Assembly (NCBI GenBank): GCA_004555535.1
Contig: SFHU01000123.1
Location: 1 to 8,361 of the forward strand
Direction of reading: 5' to 3'
DNA: 8,361 bases
Source: Clostridiales bacterium
Lineage (GTDB): Bacteria > Bacillota > Clostridia > Christensenellales > Aristaeellaceae
The translations under genes were made by a program, and so were the position numbers. The notes beneath the pieces are model-generated. The model saw only the letters and a program-made list of their open reading frames with translations, was not told where the DNA came from and did not search any database. Below, piece after piece: positions 1-6,584 of the stretch; positions within the stretch are counted from its first letter, which is position 1; each line of letters opens with the position of its first letter.

Positions 1-256
1 TTTTATTCGTTGACGCTTTTCTTCAAGGAATAATTGAATCTTTTCTCTCCCCTTCGGGGAGAGAAAATGCTTTTGCCAACGGTCTGAAACGCCCCGCGCT
101 TCCCGGCGGGGCGTCTTTGCTTGTCGACACAAGCAGCTCTTTTATTCGTTGACGCTTTTTTCAAGGAATAATTGAATCTTTTCTCTCCCCTTCGGGGAGA
201 GAAAATGCTTTTGCCAACGGTCTGAGACACCCCGCGCTTCCCGGCGGGGCTTTTTT
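1..256. repeat. Imperfect tandem duplication of a hairpin-rich intergenic repeat (two ~139-bp units)
   Basis: Unit 1 starts at position 1 and unit 2 at 140; both open with TTTTATTCGTTGACGC. They are nearly identical through the shared core, differing by one short indel (around 17-23 versus 156-161) and a few substitutions near 88-91 versus 226-229. Each unit carries a perfect 12-bp hairpin with a TTC loop (arms 41-52/56-67 and 179-190/194-205) and a GC-rich hairpin (91-97/106-112 and 230-235/244-249). A small hairpin GCTTGT/ACAAGC (119-124/129-134) lies at the junction. A diverged relative lies at 7675-7813. The composition is more AT-rich than the neighbouring genes. No known element family is recognised; it behaves like a dispersed non-coding intergenic repeat. 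The left edge may extend beyond the window. Confidence 0.9.
230..256 (+). terminator. Probable intrinsic terminator at the end of repeat unit 2
   Basis: Stem CCCCGC (230-235) pairs with GCGGGG (244-249) around an 8-nt loop, then C and six T residues (251-256). This is a rightward terminator and would stop transcription entering from left of the window. The same hairpin in unit 1 (91-112) is followed by GTCTTTGC, so it lacks a good T-tract. Read leftward there is no U-run, so it is not an obvious terminator for the transporter gene that ends at 288. Confidence 0.6.
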
Positions 257-287
257 ATGCTTCGCGCGCTCAGCATCCAGCCGGCGC

Positions 288-1157
288 TCAATCCGTCGAG
301 GCGAGATATGCGCCCGCGCCCATGATCGCCAGGGCGACCCAGAAGGAGAGCACCGGCCATTCCCGGAAGATCAGCAGCGACAGCGCCGTGCCAATGAACG
401 GCGAGACGGCATAGTAGGCGCTCGTCTTCGCCGCGCCGAGCCTGCGCTGCGCATGGATGTAGAAGAAGATGCTCAGCCCATAGGCGACAAAGCCCAGCGC
501 CAGCGCACAGAGCATGGCCCCCGGTGCGGGGCATTCTTCCCCGAGGACGAGCGCAATCGCCAGCGCGCCCAGCCCGGAGCCAAAGCCCTTGATCACGACG
601 ATCTGCAGCGGGTCCTTGCCGGAGATTCTGCGGGTGCAGTTGTTCTCAAAGCCCCAGCAGACGCAGGCCAGCAGCACAAACAGCGAGCCGACCGAGAATC
701 TGAGGCTGCCCGCGTCCTCAAAGGACAGGATCATGCTCGAGAGCGTCACCAGCGCAATCGCCATCCAGAGCCGCCTTGAAATCGCCTCGCCGAACAGGCA
801 CAGCGCGATGACCGACGTCGCGACGATCTCAAAGTTGTTGAGCAGCGAGGCGTTCGCCGCCGTCGTCCGGCTCAGGCCGACCATCAGGCAGATGGGCGCG
901 GCGATATCCAGCGCAACCATGCCGGCGACATAGGGCCAGTCCGCCCGGCTCAGCGGAACCTCCCGGTTTTCCACATGCAGCCCTCGCTGCACGGCCCGCA
1001 CCGCGGCCAGCCCGATGCCAGCGCCCAGGTACAGCAGCGCCGCCATCATCGTCGGAGGCACCCGCTCGAGCAGCAGCTTGGACAGCGGCGAATTGAGCGC
1101 ATAGAGCGCCGCCGCGAGAATCGCGGTCAATATGGCCGCTTGCTGGCTTTTCTTCAT
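288..1157 (-). CDS. DMT-superfamily (EamA-type) transporter, 10 predicted membrane segments
   Basis: A 289-residue polytopic membrane protein, the normal length for the drug/metabolite transporter superfamily. It has two homologous EamA halves, roughly residues 6-145 and 154-287, each with about five hydrophobic segments. Family-like features are the LLNNFEIVATSVIA stretch at the end of the first half and RRLGAAKTSAYYAVSP with LLIFREWP in the second. Substrate cannot be predicted; relatives export amino acids, metabolites or drugs. Two adjacent ATGs (1160 and 1157) are possible. The second is preferred because the AAGG Shine-Dalgarno (1165-1168) then sits 7 nt upstream instead of 4. The gene follows the secreted-protein gene on the same strand after a 71-nt structured gap, so it may be cotranscribed or separately controlled. 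Confidence 0.92.
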   Translation of the reverse strand: MKKSQQAAILTAILAAALYALNSPLSKLLLERVPPTMMAALLYLGAGIGLAAVRAVQRGLHVENREVPLSRADWPYVAGMVALDIAAPICLMVGLSRTTAANASLLNNFEIVATSVIALCLFGEAISRRLWMAIALVTLSSMILSFEDAGSLRFSVGSLFVLLACVCWGFENNCTRRISGKDPLQIVVIKGFGSGLGALAIALVLGEECPAPGAMLCALALGFVAYGLSIFFYIHAQRRLGAAKTSAYYAVSPFIGTALSLLIFREWPVLSFWVALAIMGAGAYLASTD

Positions 1158-1160
1158 CAT

Positions 1161-1231
1161 TTTTCCTTGCCTCTTGTGCGCGAAGGGTCAATCCCCGCGG
1201 GCTTTGCCCCTCGCATACAGGCAAGAGTATA
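1161..1231 (-). promoter_or_regulatory. Structured leader upstream of the EamA transporter, overlapping its ribosome-binding site
   Basis: On the minus strand this gap contains CTTGCCT (1225-1219) able to pair with AGGCAAG (1172-1166). The latter overlaps the AAGG Shine-Dalgarno at 1165-1168. Nested inside are GCGAGGG opposite CCCTTCGC (one bulge) and a small GGGC-AAA-GCCC hairpin. Folding of the outer stem would occlude ribosome binding. No known riboswitch consensus is recognised; a dispersed-repeat fragment is an alternative. No intrinsic terminator for the upstream gene is seen here. Confidence 0.35.
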
Positions 1232-2269
1232 TCACGGTGCGCCGCCCGCTTCAACCGCTTTTTGTGGCCAATCGACGCGCAGCCGCTCGACCAGCTCGCC
1301 CGTCTGCGCGTCGATGAGGATCGTCTCCTCCATCTCCCAGTGCTCGCCGTAGTCGTCGCTCGCCTGCATCTCCGGGCTCTTGTAAGCCTCCGCGCGCACG
1401 GCCCAGACCGGCTTGAGCAAGCAGTGCGTCTCCTCCCCCGTCCCGGCGAGGAACGTGCCGTAGACGAGCCGCATCTCATGCACCCGCCGCAGGTATCCCT
1501 CCCGCGCCAGGGCGCGCAGCACGTCAAACGCCCGATCAAGCGGCGCAAAGTCGACGTTTTCCCGAAGCGTCTCCTCCCAGCAGGGCAGCGAGGCCACCAC
1601 GGTATACGCTTCCGGCGAACGCATGGAGGCGAATACGGACCAGCACGGCGGATAATCGTTGTCCGCGCCCTCCGCCCGGCAGGCCTCCCAGTCCCTGTAA
1701 AACGGCCAGACAGAGACGAGCGGCGCCTCCTCAAAAAGAAGCGCGTAGTCCATGTGGTATTCTCCGACATCCCCGGGCGCGGCCGTCTCCAGCCAGGCGC
1801 CGGCGTTCTTGTCGTAGAGGTACAGCGGCGAAAACCCGCTGACCGTCTCTGCCTGCACGCGCGTCCCCTCCGCCTGCGCAAGAACCGGCTCCAGATGCGC
1901 TTGCGCGTCCAAAAGCGCCTGCGCTGCGGTATACGGGTTGCCAAAGGCCGCATAGTCCTGCGGCAGCGCCCCGACGGGATAGACCTCCGTCTCCTTCCTG
2001 CGCAGCGCAATGCCCCGGCGCTTGGGCGCGGCTTCCAGCTGCGGCGCGGGCCTCCTTTCCTCCAGGCCCACTGCCGAGACGGTATACACCCCCATTTGCT
2101 CCACCTGCGGCAGCTGTGCGCTAACGTCAAAGACCAGCGTCCGCCCATACGCCTCGATTGTCTCCCGCCAGGGCGTCTGCGCCTGCATGGAGAGCGCCTC
2201 CATCGTCTCCGCGCGCGCCGCGCCCAGCATGAGCAGCAGCGCCGCGAGAACGGCCATCCTCCTGATCAT
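1232..2269 (-). CDS. Secreted protein of unknown function
   Basis: A 345-residue protein not assigned to a named family. Residues 1-20 form a signal peptide: two arginines, a Leu/Ala-rich core and the cleavage motif ARA before Glu-Thr. No lipobox cysteine follows, so it is probably released or loosely associated outside the membrane. The mature part is soluble, mixed alpha/beta, with several cysteines (for example PPCW and LPCWEE). Near the C-terminus ILIDAQTGELVERL resembles the IDA-x-TGE closing strand of PepSY- or YycI-like extracellular domains, but that is only a local similarity. ATG 2269 is chosen over 2275 because AGGGGG then lies 7 nt upstream instead of 1. It is divergent from the sigma-factor operon and upstream of the transporter on the same strand. 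Confidence 0.8.
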   Translation of the reverse strand: MIRRMAVLAALLLMLGAARAETMEALSMQAQTPWRETIEAYGRTLVFDVSAQLPQVEQMGVYTVSAVGLEERRPAPQLEAAPKRRGIALRRKETEVYPVGALPQDYAAFGNPYTAAQALLDAQAHLEPVLAQAEGTRVQAETVSGFSPLYLYDKNAGAWLETAAPGDVGEYHMDYALLFEEAPLVSVWPFYRDWEACRAEGADNDYPPCWSVFASMRSPEAYTVVASLPCWEETLRENVDFAPLDRAFDVLRALAREGYLRRVHEMRLVYGTFLAGTGEETHCLLKPVWAVRAEAYKSPEMQASDDYGEHWEMEETILIDAQTGELVERLRVDWPQKAVEAGGAP

Positions 2270-2377
2270 CCCCATTCCCCCTTTTGTGCTCCTGTTTCAT
2301 TAGACGCGGGACGCCCCGATTCCCTCACAAAGCAATCAAAAAACACGGTTTTTCTTTCCTTCTCCGCCCACATGCTC

Positions 2378-2383
2378 TATAAT
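2378..2383 (+). promoter_or_regulatory. Consensus -10 box (TATAAT) for the sigma/membrane-regulator operon
   Basis: TATAAT at 2378-2383 lies 31 bp upstream of the sigma-factor start codon in an AT-richer intergenic stretch. At 17-bp spacing the -35 position reads poorly (TTTCCT, 2355-2360), so the promoter may be activator-aided. The perfect -10 points to the housekeeping sigma factor instead of an ECF-type autoregulatory promoter. Confidence 0.5.
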
Positions 2384-2414
2384 GGGGACAGCATTGCGGA
2401 AAGGAGGCGCGGCC

Positions 2415-2972
2415 ATGGACGAAAGGCAATGGTTTGACCAGCTCTATCATGCGCACATCGACCTGCTGTTCCGGCTCGGCCGACGTCTCCTGCCGGAGAG
2501 TGAGGACGCGCTGCTGGATATCCTGCAGGAGGTGTTTCTCGCCGCGTGGGGCAAGCGGGCGCAGCTGATGCATCATCCCAACCCCGGTGGCTGGCTCGTG
2601 GAGGCGCTCAAGTTCCGCGTGATGAGCGCGCGCACAAAGAGCCAGCGCAAGACCCTGCGCGAGGCCTATTCCCTCGACGAGGAGGACAGCGCCGCGCCGG
2701 TCTCCGAAAAGGAGCTCTCCCCGGAGCAGAGCGCCATACTCGCCGGCCACATGCACAAGCTGCGCGAGCTGCTCGGCGAGGAAAACGCCGACATCTTCAT
2801 CGCCTGGGCGCTCGAGGGGCGCAGCGCCGCTGAGATCGCCGCCGCGCACGGGCTGACGGCCTCCTGCGTCTGGATGCGCATCTCGCGCTCGCGTAAAAAG
2901 CTCGCCGCACACCCGGAGCTATTTTATATTCTTCTTGTTATGCTGACAGGTTTTTCCGCCCGTTCCCTCTAA
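2415..2972 (+). CDS. ECF-like RNA polymerase sigma factor (sigma-70 family)
   Basis: A 185-residue protein of typical ECF length. Residues about 8-75 match region 2, including DILQEVFLAAW, the region 2.2 core-binding motif, and a following segment with Trp and basic residues. A variable linker rich in Glu, Asp and Ser follows (about 90-112). Region 4 (about 115-168) ends in a helix-turn-helix, SAAEIAAAHGLTASCVWMRI, then SRSRKKL. ATG 2415 is chosen over 2382 because AAAGGAGG (2400-2407) sits 7 nt upstream. An odd feature is a hydrophobic C-terminal tail, FYILLVMLTGFSARSL, beyond region 4. The next gene, 42 nt downstream on the same strand, encodes a membrane protein that is likely its regulator. 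Target promoters are not evident in the window. Confidence 0.88.
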   Translation: MDERQWFDQLYHAHIDLLFRLGRRLLPESEDALLDILQEVFLAAWGKRAQLMHHPNPGGWLVEALKFRVMSARTKSQRKTLREAYSLDEEDSAAPVSEKELSPEQSAILAGHMHKLRELLGEENADIFIAWALEGRSAAEIAAAHGLTASCVWMRISRSRKKLAAHPELFYILLVMLTGFSARSL

Positions 2973-3014
2973 ACCGGGTGAAGGGGTTCATCGCAAAGGA
3001 AAGGAGGCTGCCCT

Positions 3015-4223
3015 ATGGCGCTCGATGCCGACATTCGCAGACGGCTTGAAACCGGTACGCTCACCCGCGGCGACGTGCTCGCCATCCTCGAGTGGCAGCT
3101 CTCCCTGCCCGCCGAGCAGATCGACTGCGCGCTGCTGCGCGAATGCGACCTGTTCCTCGACGAGCAGACGCCGGGGCTCGACGCCGTTCGCCGCGAGGCG
3201 CTCTATGCGCGCCTCCTTGCCCGCCTGGACGGCAAGACGCCCAAGCGCCGCGCGGGCAGGCCCGTCCACCGCGCGAGGCCGCGCCGGGCGCTGATGATCG
3301 CCCTGCTCGCGCTCCTGCTGCTGGCGCTGGCCGTCGGCGGCGTCGCCTACAGCGTCCATCGCGGCGTGCTCAACTTCACGGAGGACTTCGGCTTTGCCAG
3401 AATGGTGAGCCTCGAAGGGGCGGATTCGTTCGTCACCTCCGGCCCGCTGGCGCATCTTAAGCTGCCGCACGTCATCATCGACGTGACCGAGGCGGTCTAC
3501 GACGGCGCGGAGCTGCGCATCGTCTACAGCCTGACCGATCCCGACGGCGAGCTGACCCTTGCGGAGCACGTCGAAAACGGCTATGTCATGCCCGGCTCCG
3601 AGGAGGGCGAGGTGCACATGTGCGACTTTGTCAGCGTCAACGGGCAGGACGCCTACTTCAACAACACCTGGGAGATGCCCGGCGATGCGCCCGGCCAGAT
3701 GCTCTACTATCTGCAGACCAATCTCCCCGAGTGGGGCGTCGACGTCTCCGGCGCGCAGACGCTGAGCATCGGCCTGCCGATGCTCCCGCGCCCGGAGGGG
3801 GAGCGTGCCTTCGCGCAGGTCGAATTCGAGATTCCCGCCGTGGTGCCGGGCGATCTGCTGCTGCAGGCCTCGCTGGAGGATGTGCATTGCGGCGGACACG
3901 ACGTGTCCATCGGGCAGGCGACCTTCTCCCCGCTCAACGGCTATATCGCCCTGCGCATCGACGGCCTGACGCGCGACGCTTATCTGCGGGAAATGAGCGG
4001 CCAGTGCGAGGTCTACGCGATGGACGGCTCCCTGCTGACGGACAGCTGCCCCGAAGGGCCAGTTGACCGTGGGGAGGACAGCTCCATGACGCTCGGCTTC
4101 ACGATCACCCCGCCGGAGACGGGCTGGCCGGAGCGGATGATCCTCGCCCTCGAATTCAAGGATTATTCGCCGGACTGGGAGGTTGTCATCCGCCTCAAGC
4201 CGCCCGATTCGACCGGCAGCTGA
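3015..4223 (+). CDS. Single-pass membrane protein, probable anti-sigma factor
   Basis: A 402-residue bitopic protein. Residues 1-91 are predicted cytoplasmic and helical and end in a very basic stretch (KRRAGRPVHRARPRR). A transmembrane segment follows at about 92-114, then about 285 residues of predicted extracytoplasmic, beta-rich domain. The positive-inside rule supports N-in topology. The ECF-like sigma gene lies 42 nt upstream and this gene has its own AAAGGAGG site (3000-3007) 7 nt before the ATG. This is the standard architecture of an anti-sigma factor that holds the sigma factor until an outside signal arrives. The cytoplasmic part lacks the HxxxCxxC motif of zinc-binding anti-sigma domains; Cys38 and Cys44 do not fit that spacing. 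It resembles DUF4179-type partners in Firmicutes in layout, but the family assignment is inference. Confidence 0.75.
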   Translation: MALDADIRRRLETGTLTRGDVLAILEWQLSLPAEQIDCALLRECDLFLDEQTPGLDAVRREALYARLLARLDGKTPKRRAGRPVHRARPRRALMIALLALLLLALAVGGVAYSVHRGVLNFTEDFGFARMVSLEGADSFVTSGPLAHLKLPHVIIDVTEAVYDGAELRIVYSLTDPDGELTLAEHVENGYVMPGSEEGEVHMCDFVSVNGQDAYFNNTWEMPGDAPGQMLYYLQTNLPEWGVDVSGAQTLSIGLPMLPRPEGERAFAQVEFEIPAVVPGDLLLQASLEDVHCGGHDVSIGQATFSPLNGYIALRIDGLTRDAYLREMSGQCEVYAMDGSLLTDSCPEGPVDRGEDSSMTLGFTITPPETGWPERMILALEFKDYSPDWEVVIRLKPPDSTGS

Positions 4224-4282
4224 CCCCATTCCGTCTCAAAGAGGCTTCATTCAGCGCGAAGCATGCACCCCAGGCGCAAGCA

Positions 4283-4317
4283 AGGCGGCCCCCTCGCGGG
4301 AGCCGCCTCTCTGTTTT
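4283..4317 (+). terminator. Probable intrinsic terminator after the sigma operon
   Basis: AGGCGGC (4283-4289) pairs with GCCGCCT (4302-4308). One mismatch and a further CCC/GGG closing a TCGC loop extend the stem. It is followed by CTCTGTTTT, a modest T-tract. It lies 59 bp after the membrane-regulator stop codon and just before the stop of the convergent gene at 4332. There is no T-run in the other direction, so it mainly serves the plus-strand operon. Confidence 0.6.
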
Positions 4318-4331
4318 ATGCAGTTCCGGAA

Positions 4332-4952
4332 TCAGCCGTTGTCCTGGCCGGACACGACGTCCCCGGCATCCTCGGTATCCTCGATGAGCTCGACGTCTTC
4401 GGCATCCTCAACATCCTCGATGCGCTCGATGTCCTCGGCCTCCTCAGCCGGCTCACCCGCCTCGAATTCAAAGGCGATGGCGTTCATGATCGGCGGCAGG
4501 CTCATCGTCATGATGCCGGTCGTGTAGGCGATCACGCTCTGGCCGATCTCGAGCTCCGGCGCGTTCTCCGGCAGCGTCAGCACCACCTCACCCAGCTCGT
4601 CGCCGCGCTGGATGGTCACGCGGTCCTCGGCCACCTCCGTGACCGTACCCTCGACGGCATAGACGCTGATGCGCTGCGCGGTGATCTGCGGCGGCAGGGA
4701 GCGGGTCATCTTGCCATCATAAAGCACGACAGCCGTCTGCCCGATGCGCAGGGCGTCGACGCCCTCGATCGTCGTCTCCTCGCTGATGAACGCCTGCACG
4801 TCGCCCAGCTCAGGCACGTCGAGCATCACACAGTCGTCGAGCACTTCCATGATGGTGCCGCTGAGCAGGAAGACCTCGCTCTCCTGCGCGCCGGCCGGAA
4901 GCACCGCCAGCAGCGTCGCCAGAATCATCAAAACGCATACGATCTTTTTCAA
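4332..4952 (-). CDS. Secreted protein with two tandem copies of a small beta-rich module and an acidic repeat tail
   Basis: A 206-residue protein of unknown function. The start is TTG at 4952: GGAGG (complement of 4961-4965) sits 8 nt upstream, and translation then begins MKKIVCVLMI, a classic signal peptide ending near LPAGA before Gln-Glu. An upstream ATG (4976) would add MTHMEETE and bury the Shine-Dalgarno inside the gene. The mature part contains two related modules. Module A (about 31-98) and module B (about 101-163) share GT(I/V)xEV, (R/E)IGQ and MTxSLPP at equivalent positions, implying an internal duplication. Residues about 165-198 form a Glu/Asp-rich tail with an EDx three-residue period. 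There is no lipobox, transmembrane anchor or LPxTG. It may bind cations or a cell-wall component, but this is a guess. It lies 138 bp downstream of the CPBP gene. Confidence 0.78.
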   Translation of the reverse strand: MKKIVCVLMILATLLAVLPAGAQESEVFLLSGTIMEVLDDCVMLDVPELGDVQAFISEETTIEGVDALRIGQTAVVLYDGKMTRSLPPQITAQRISVYAVEGTVTEVAEDRVTIQRGDELGEVVLTLPENAPELEIGQSVIAYTTGIMTMSLPPIMNAIAFEFEAGEPAEEAEDIERIEDVEDAEDVELIEDTEDAGDVVSGQDNG

Positions 4953-5090
4953 TTCAGTTTCCTCCATGTGCGTCATTTTTCTCCGGCTTCATCGCCGGAC
5001 ACAAAGATGACGGATGAAGAAGCGCTTTTCTTCCCGCCCGGCGCAGGATGGCGGCGGAAAGATTCTCCAGCGGGCCTTGTGCGCTCCCGC

Positions 5091-5855
5091 TCACAGCAGC
5101 CAGATCAGCTTGGAGATCAGATGCGCGCCCGCATGACCGAGCATCGCGTACTGAATGCCCAGCCGCCGGTAGAGCCAGCCGAAGGCCAGGCCGAGCACGC
5201 CGTTGAGCAAAAAGCAGCGCACGACGACCAGCGCCGTCAGGCCGCCGAACATCGACACCGTCGTGGGCAGATGGCCCGCCGCAAACAGCAGCGCGCTGAT
5301 CACATTTGCAAAGGAAAACACGACCGGCGGAATCCTGTCGCGGCTGCGCTCGCCAAACAGCAGCTTCCAGAGGATGAGTGCCAGCAGCGACATCAGGAAC
5401 AGGCGCAGCATCAGCTCCTCGACGACGCCGCCATAGAGGATGGAGGCCAGCCAGTTGTCCAGCCGGGAGGTCAGCAGGCCGTCGGCATAGATCGCGCCGA
5501 CCTGCGGCAGCCACCGGCCAAATGTCCAGCGGTCCAGCGCCAGAATGACGCCGCAGATCACCGTCGCCGGCAGCGCCTTTTTGACCTTCTCCGCCTGCGG
5601 ACGAAGCGGGCGCATCAGCCCGACAGCGCTGGAGAGCATGTGTCCCACCAGCGCGCAGACAAACGCCAGCACAGCGCTCTCCAGCGCCGCCGCCGCGCAG
5701 AGCGCCCCAAGGGTACCCATCTGCTCAAGGATCAGCGCCTGCGTCTCCTCCGTGTAGGAAGCAAACGCATAGCTCCCCGTAAACCAGCCGCCGACAGCGG
5801 CAATCGGAATCATCGCGAGCGCAAACGGCAGCGCGCCCCTGATCGCTTTTTTCAT
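5091..5855 (-). CDS. CPBP-family (Rce1/Abi-like) intramembrane glutamic protease
   Basis: A 254-residue polytopic membrane protein with about seven to eight hydrophobic segments. The C-terminal half carries the CPBP signature. Motif 1 is EELMLR (Glu146, Glu147, Arg151), matching EExxxR. Motif 2 is FAAGH (Phe191, His195), matching FxxxH. The third histidine is in HAGAH (His241). In Rce1-type enzymes the catalytic set is Glu, His, His and Asn with the last pair spaced HxxxN; here the Asn position is His245. Bacterial members act in bacteriocin immunity, peptide maturation or unknown proteolysis. An AAGGAG site (complement of 5867-5872) precedes the ATG. It lies 40 nt downstream of the ICMT-like gene on the same strand, so the two are probably cotranscribed. 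The substrate is unknown. Confidence 0.85.
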   Translation of the reverse strand: MKKAIRGALPFALAMIPIAAVGGWFTGSYAFASYTEETQALILEQMGTLGALCAAAALESAVLAFVCALVGHMLSSAVGLMRPLRPQAEKVKKALPATVICGVILALDRWTFGRWLPQVGAIYADGLLTSRLDNWLASILYGGVVEELMLRLFLMSLLALILWKLLFGERSRDRIPPVVFSFANVISALLFAAGHLPTTVSMFGGLTALVVVRCFLLNGVLGLAFGWLYRRLGIQYAMLGHAGAHLISKLIWLL

Positions 5856-5895
5856 CGCTTTCTCTTCTCCTTATCCCCGATTCGTCCGTCTCCCG

Positions 5896-6561
5896 TCACC
5901 AGATCCCGGGCAGCAGACGGTAACAAACCTTCTCCCTGTAGGCCTCATAGCCCTCCAGCCCCTCGGCGAGTACCCTTTCCTCGCTGATGATGCGCAGCAC
6001 GAGAACCGGCACGGTCAGCAGCATCACCGCAAAGGACACCCAGGATCCCAGCACGAGTGGAATGGTCAGAAACAGCAGCAGCGTCGTCAGATACATCGGA
6101 TGGCGCACGATGCCATAGAGCCCCGTGTCGACGACCTTCTGCCCCTGCTGCACCTCGACCGTGCGCGAGAGCCAGGCGTTTTCGCGCATGACCTCCATAT
6201 ACAGGGCGTAGGCGAGCAGCAGCAGCACGGCGGAGATCACCCGCACCGCCATGGGCACATGCGTCCAGCCGAAGCGGAAATCGAGTCCCGCCAGCACGAA
6301 CGCCGCAATGAACACCAACGAGGACAGCAGGATCACGATCACCTGCGCGCGCTCCTTCTCCCGCGTATTCAGCCGCTTTTTGAGCAGCTCGGGCGACTTC
6401 ACCAGCAGCACCGTGCCAAACACCAGCATCGGCACAAACAGCAGCGCCATGAACGCCCAGGCGCCCGGATAGTCGAGCGTGCCTGCCGGCACGAACAAAA
6501 GCAGTCCCGCCAGCACGATCCCGGAGCCGGCCTTGAGCAGCGCCTGCATCATCAGACTCAT
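5896..6561 (-). CDS. Isoprenylcysteine carboxyl methyltransferase (ICMT)-family membrane methyltransferase
   Basis: A 221-residue membrane protein with about five or six hydrophobic segments. The C-terminal half has the ICMT/PEMT-type cofactor and substrate motif: TGLYGIVRHPMY (Arg153, His154, Pro155) followed by a hydrophobic span and then SEE, GYEAYREKVCYRLLPGIW. The RHPxY motif and the EE dyad help bind S-adenosylmethionine in this family. Bacterial homologues are mostly uncharacterised; they methylate small molecules, lipids or thiols as well as prenylcysteine. Start choice: ATG 6561 has GGGGGG 7 nt upstream, like other genes here, whereas ATG 6576 has only a weak AGAGAAGAG; ATG 6552 or 6549 cannot be excluded. 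It follows the mini-protein gene by 23 nt and precedes the CPBP gene by 40 nt, implying one transcript. Confidence 0.85.
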   Translation of the reverse strand: MSLMMQALLKAGSGIVLAGLLLFVPAGTLDYPGAWAFMALLFVPMLVFGTVLLVKSPELLKKRLNTREKERAQVIVILLSSLVFIAAFVLAGLDFRFGWTHVPMAVRVISAVLLLLAYALYMEVMRENAWLSRTVEVQQGQKVVDTGLYGIVRHPMYLTTLLLFLTIPLVLGSWVSFAVMLLTVPVLVLRIISEERVLAEGLEGYEAYREKVCYRLLPGIW

Positions 6562-6584
6562 CCCTCTTCCCCCCATACTCTTCT

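Noticed and set aside
41..67. 12-bp TTC-loop hairpin as an intrinsic terminator.
   Set aside because: It is followed by AAAATGC in either direction; the T-runs are on the 5' side and pair into the stem.
3..230. A minus-strand open frame of 75 codons encoding a twice-repeated peptide (QTVGKSIFSPRRGEKRFNY).
   Set aside because: The repeat offset of the main body is 138 bp, a multiple of three, so any frame that is open in one unit is open in both. The frame simply reads the hairpin repeat, has no convincing Shine-Dalgarno and resembles no protein family.
1..256. Possible CRISPR array.
   Set aside because: There are only two long units with matching interiors, no short repeats with unique spacers, and no cas gene in the window.
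829..2148. Minus-strand open frame of 439 codons overlapping the secreted-protein and transporter genes.
   Set aside because: Arg-rich frame-shifted shadow; the two real genes in the same region have signal peptide, membrane segments and Shine-Dalgarno sites.
4982..4999. Hairpin TCCGGC/GCCGGA upstream of the secreted repeat protein, as a terminator for the CPBP gene.
   Set aside because: On the minus strand it is followed by GAGAAAAATG without a U-run, so it is at most a leader hairpin of the downstream gene.
4263..5987. Long plus-strand open frame of 574 codons.
   Set aside because: It lies antisense to three supported genes (secreted repeat protein, CPBP protease, ICMT-like protein), is rich in Arg, His and Gln as expected of a GC-rich antisense frame, and has no domain.
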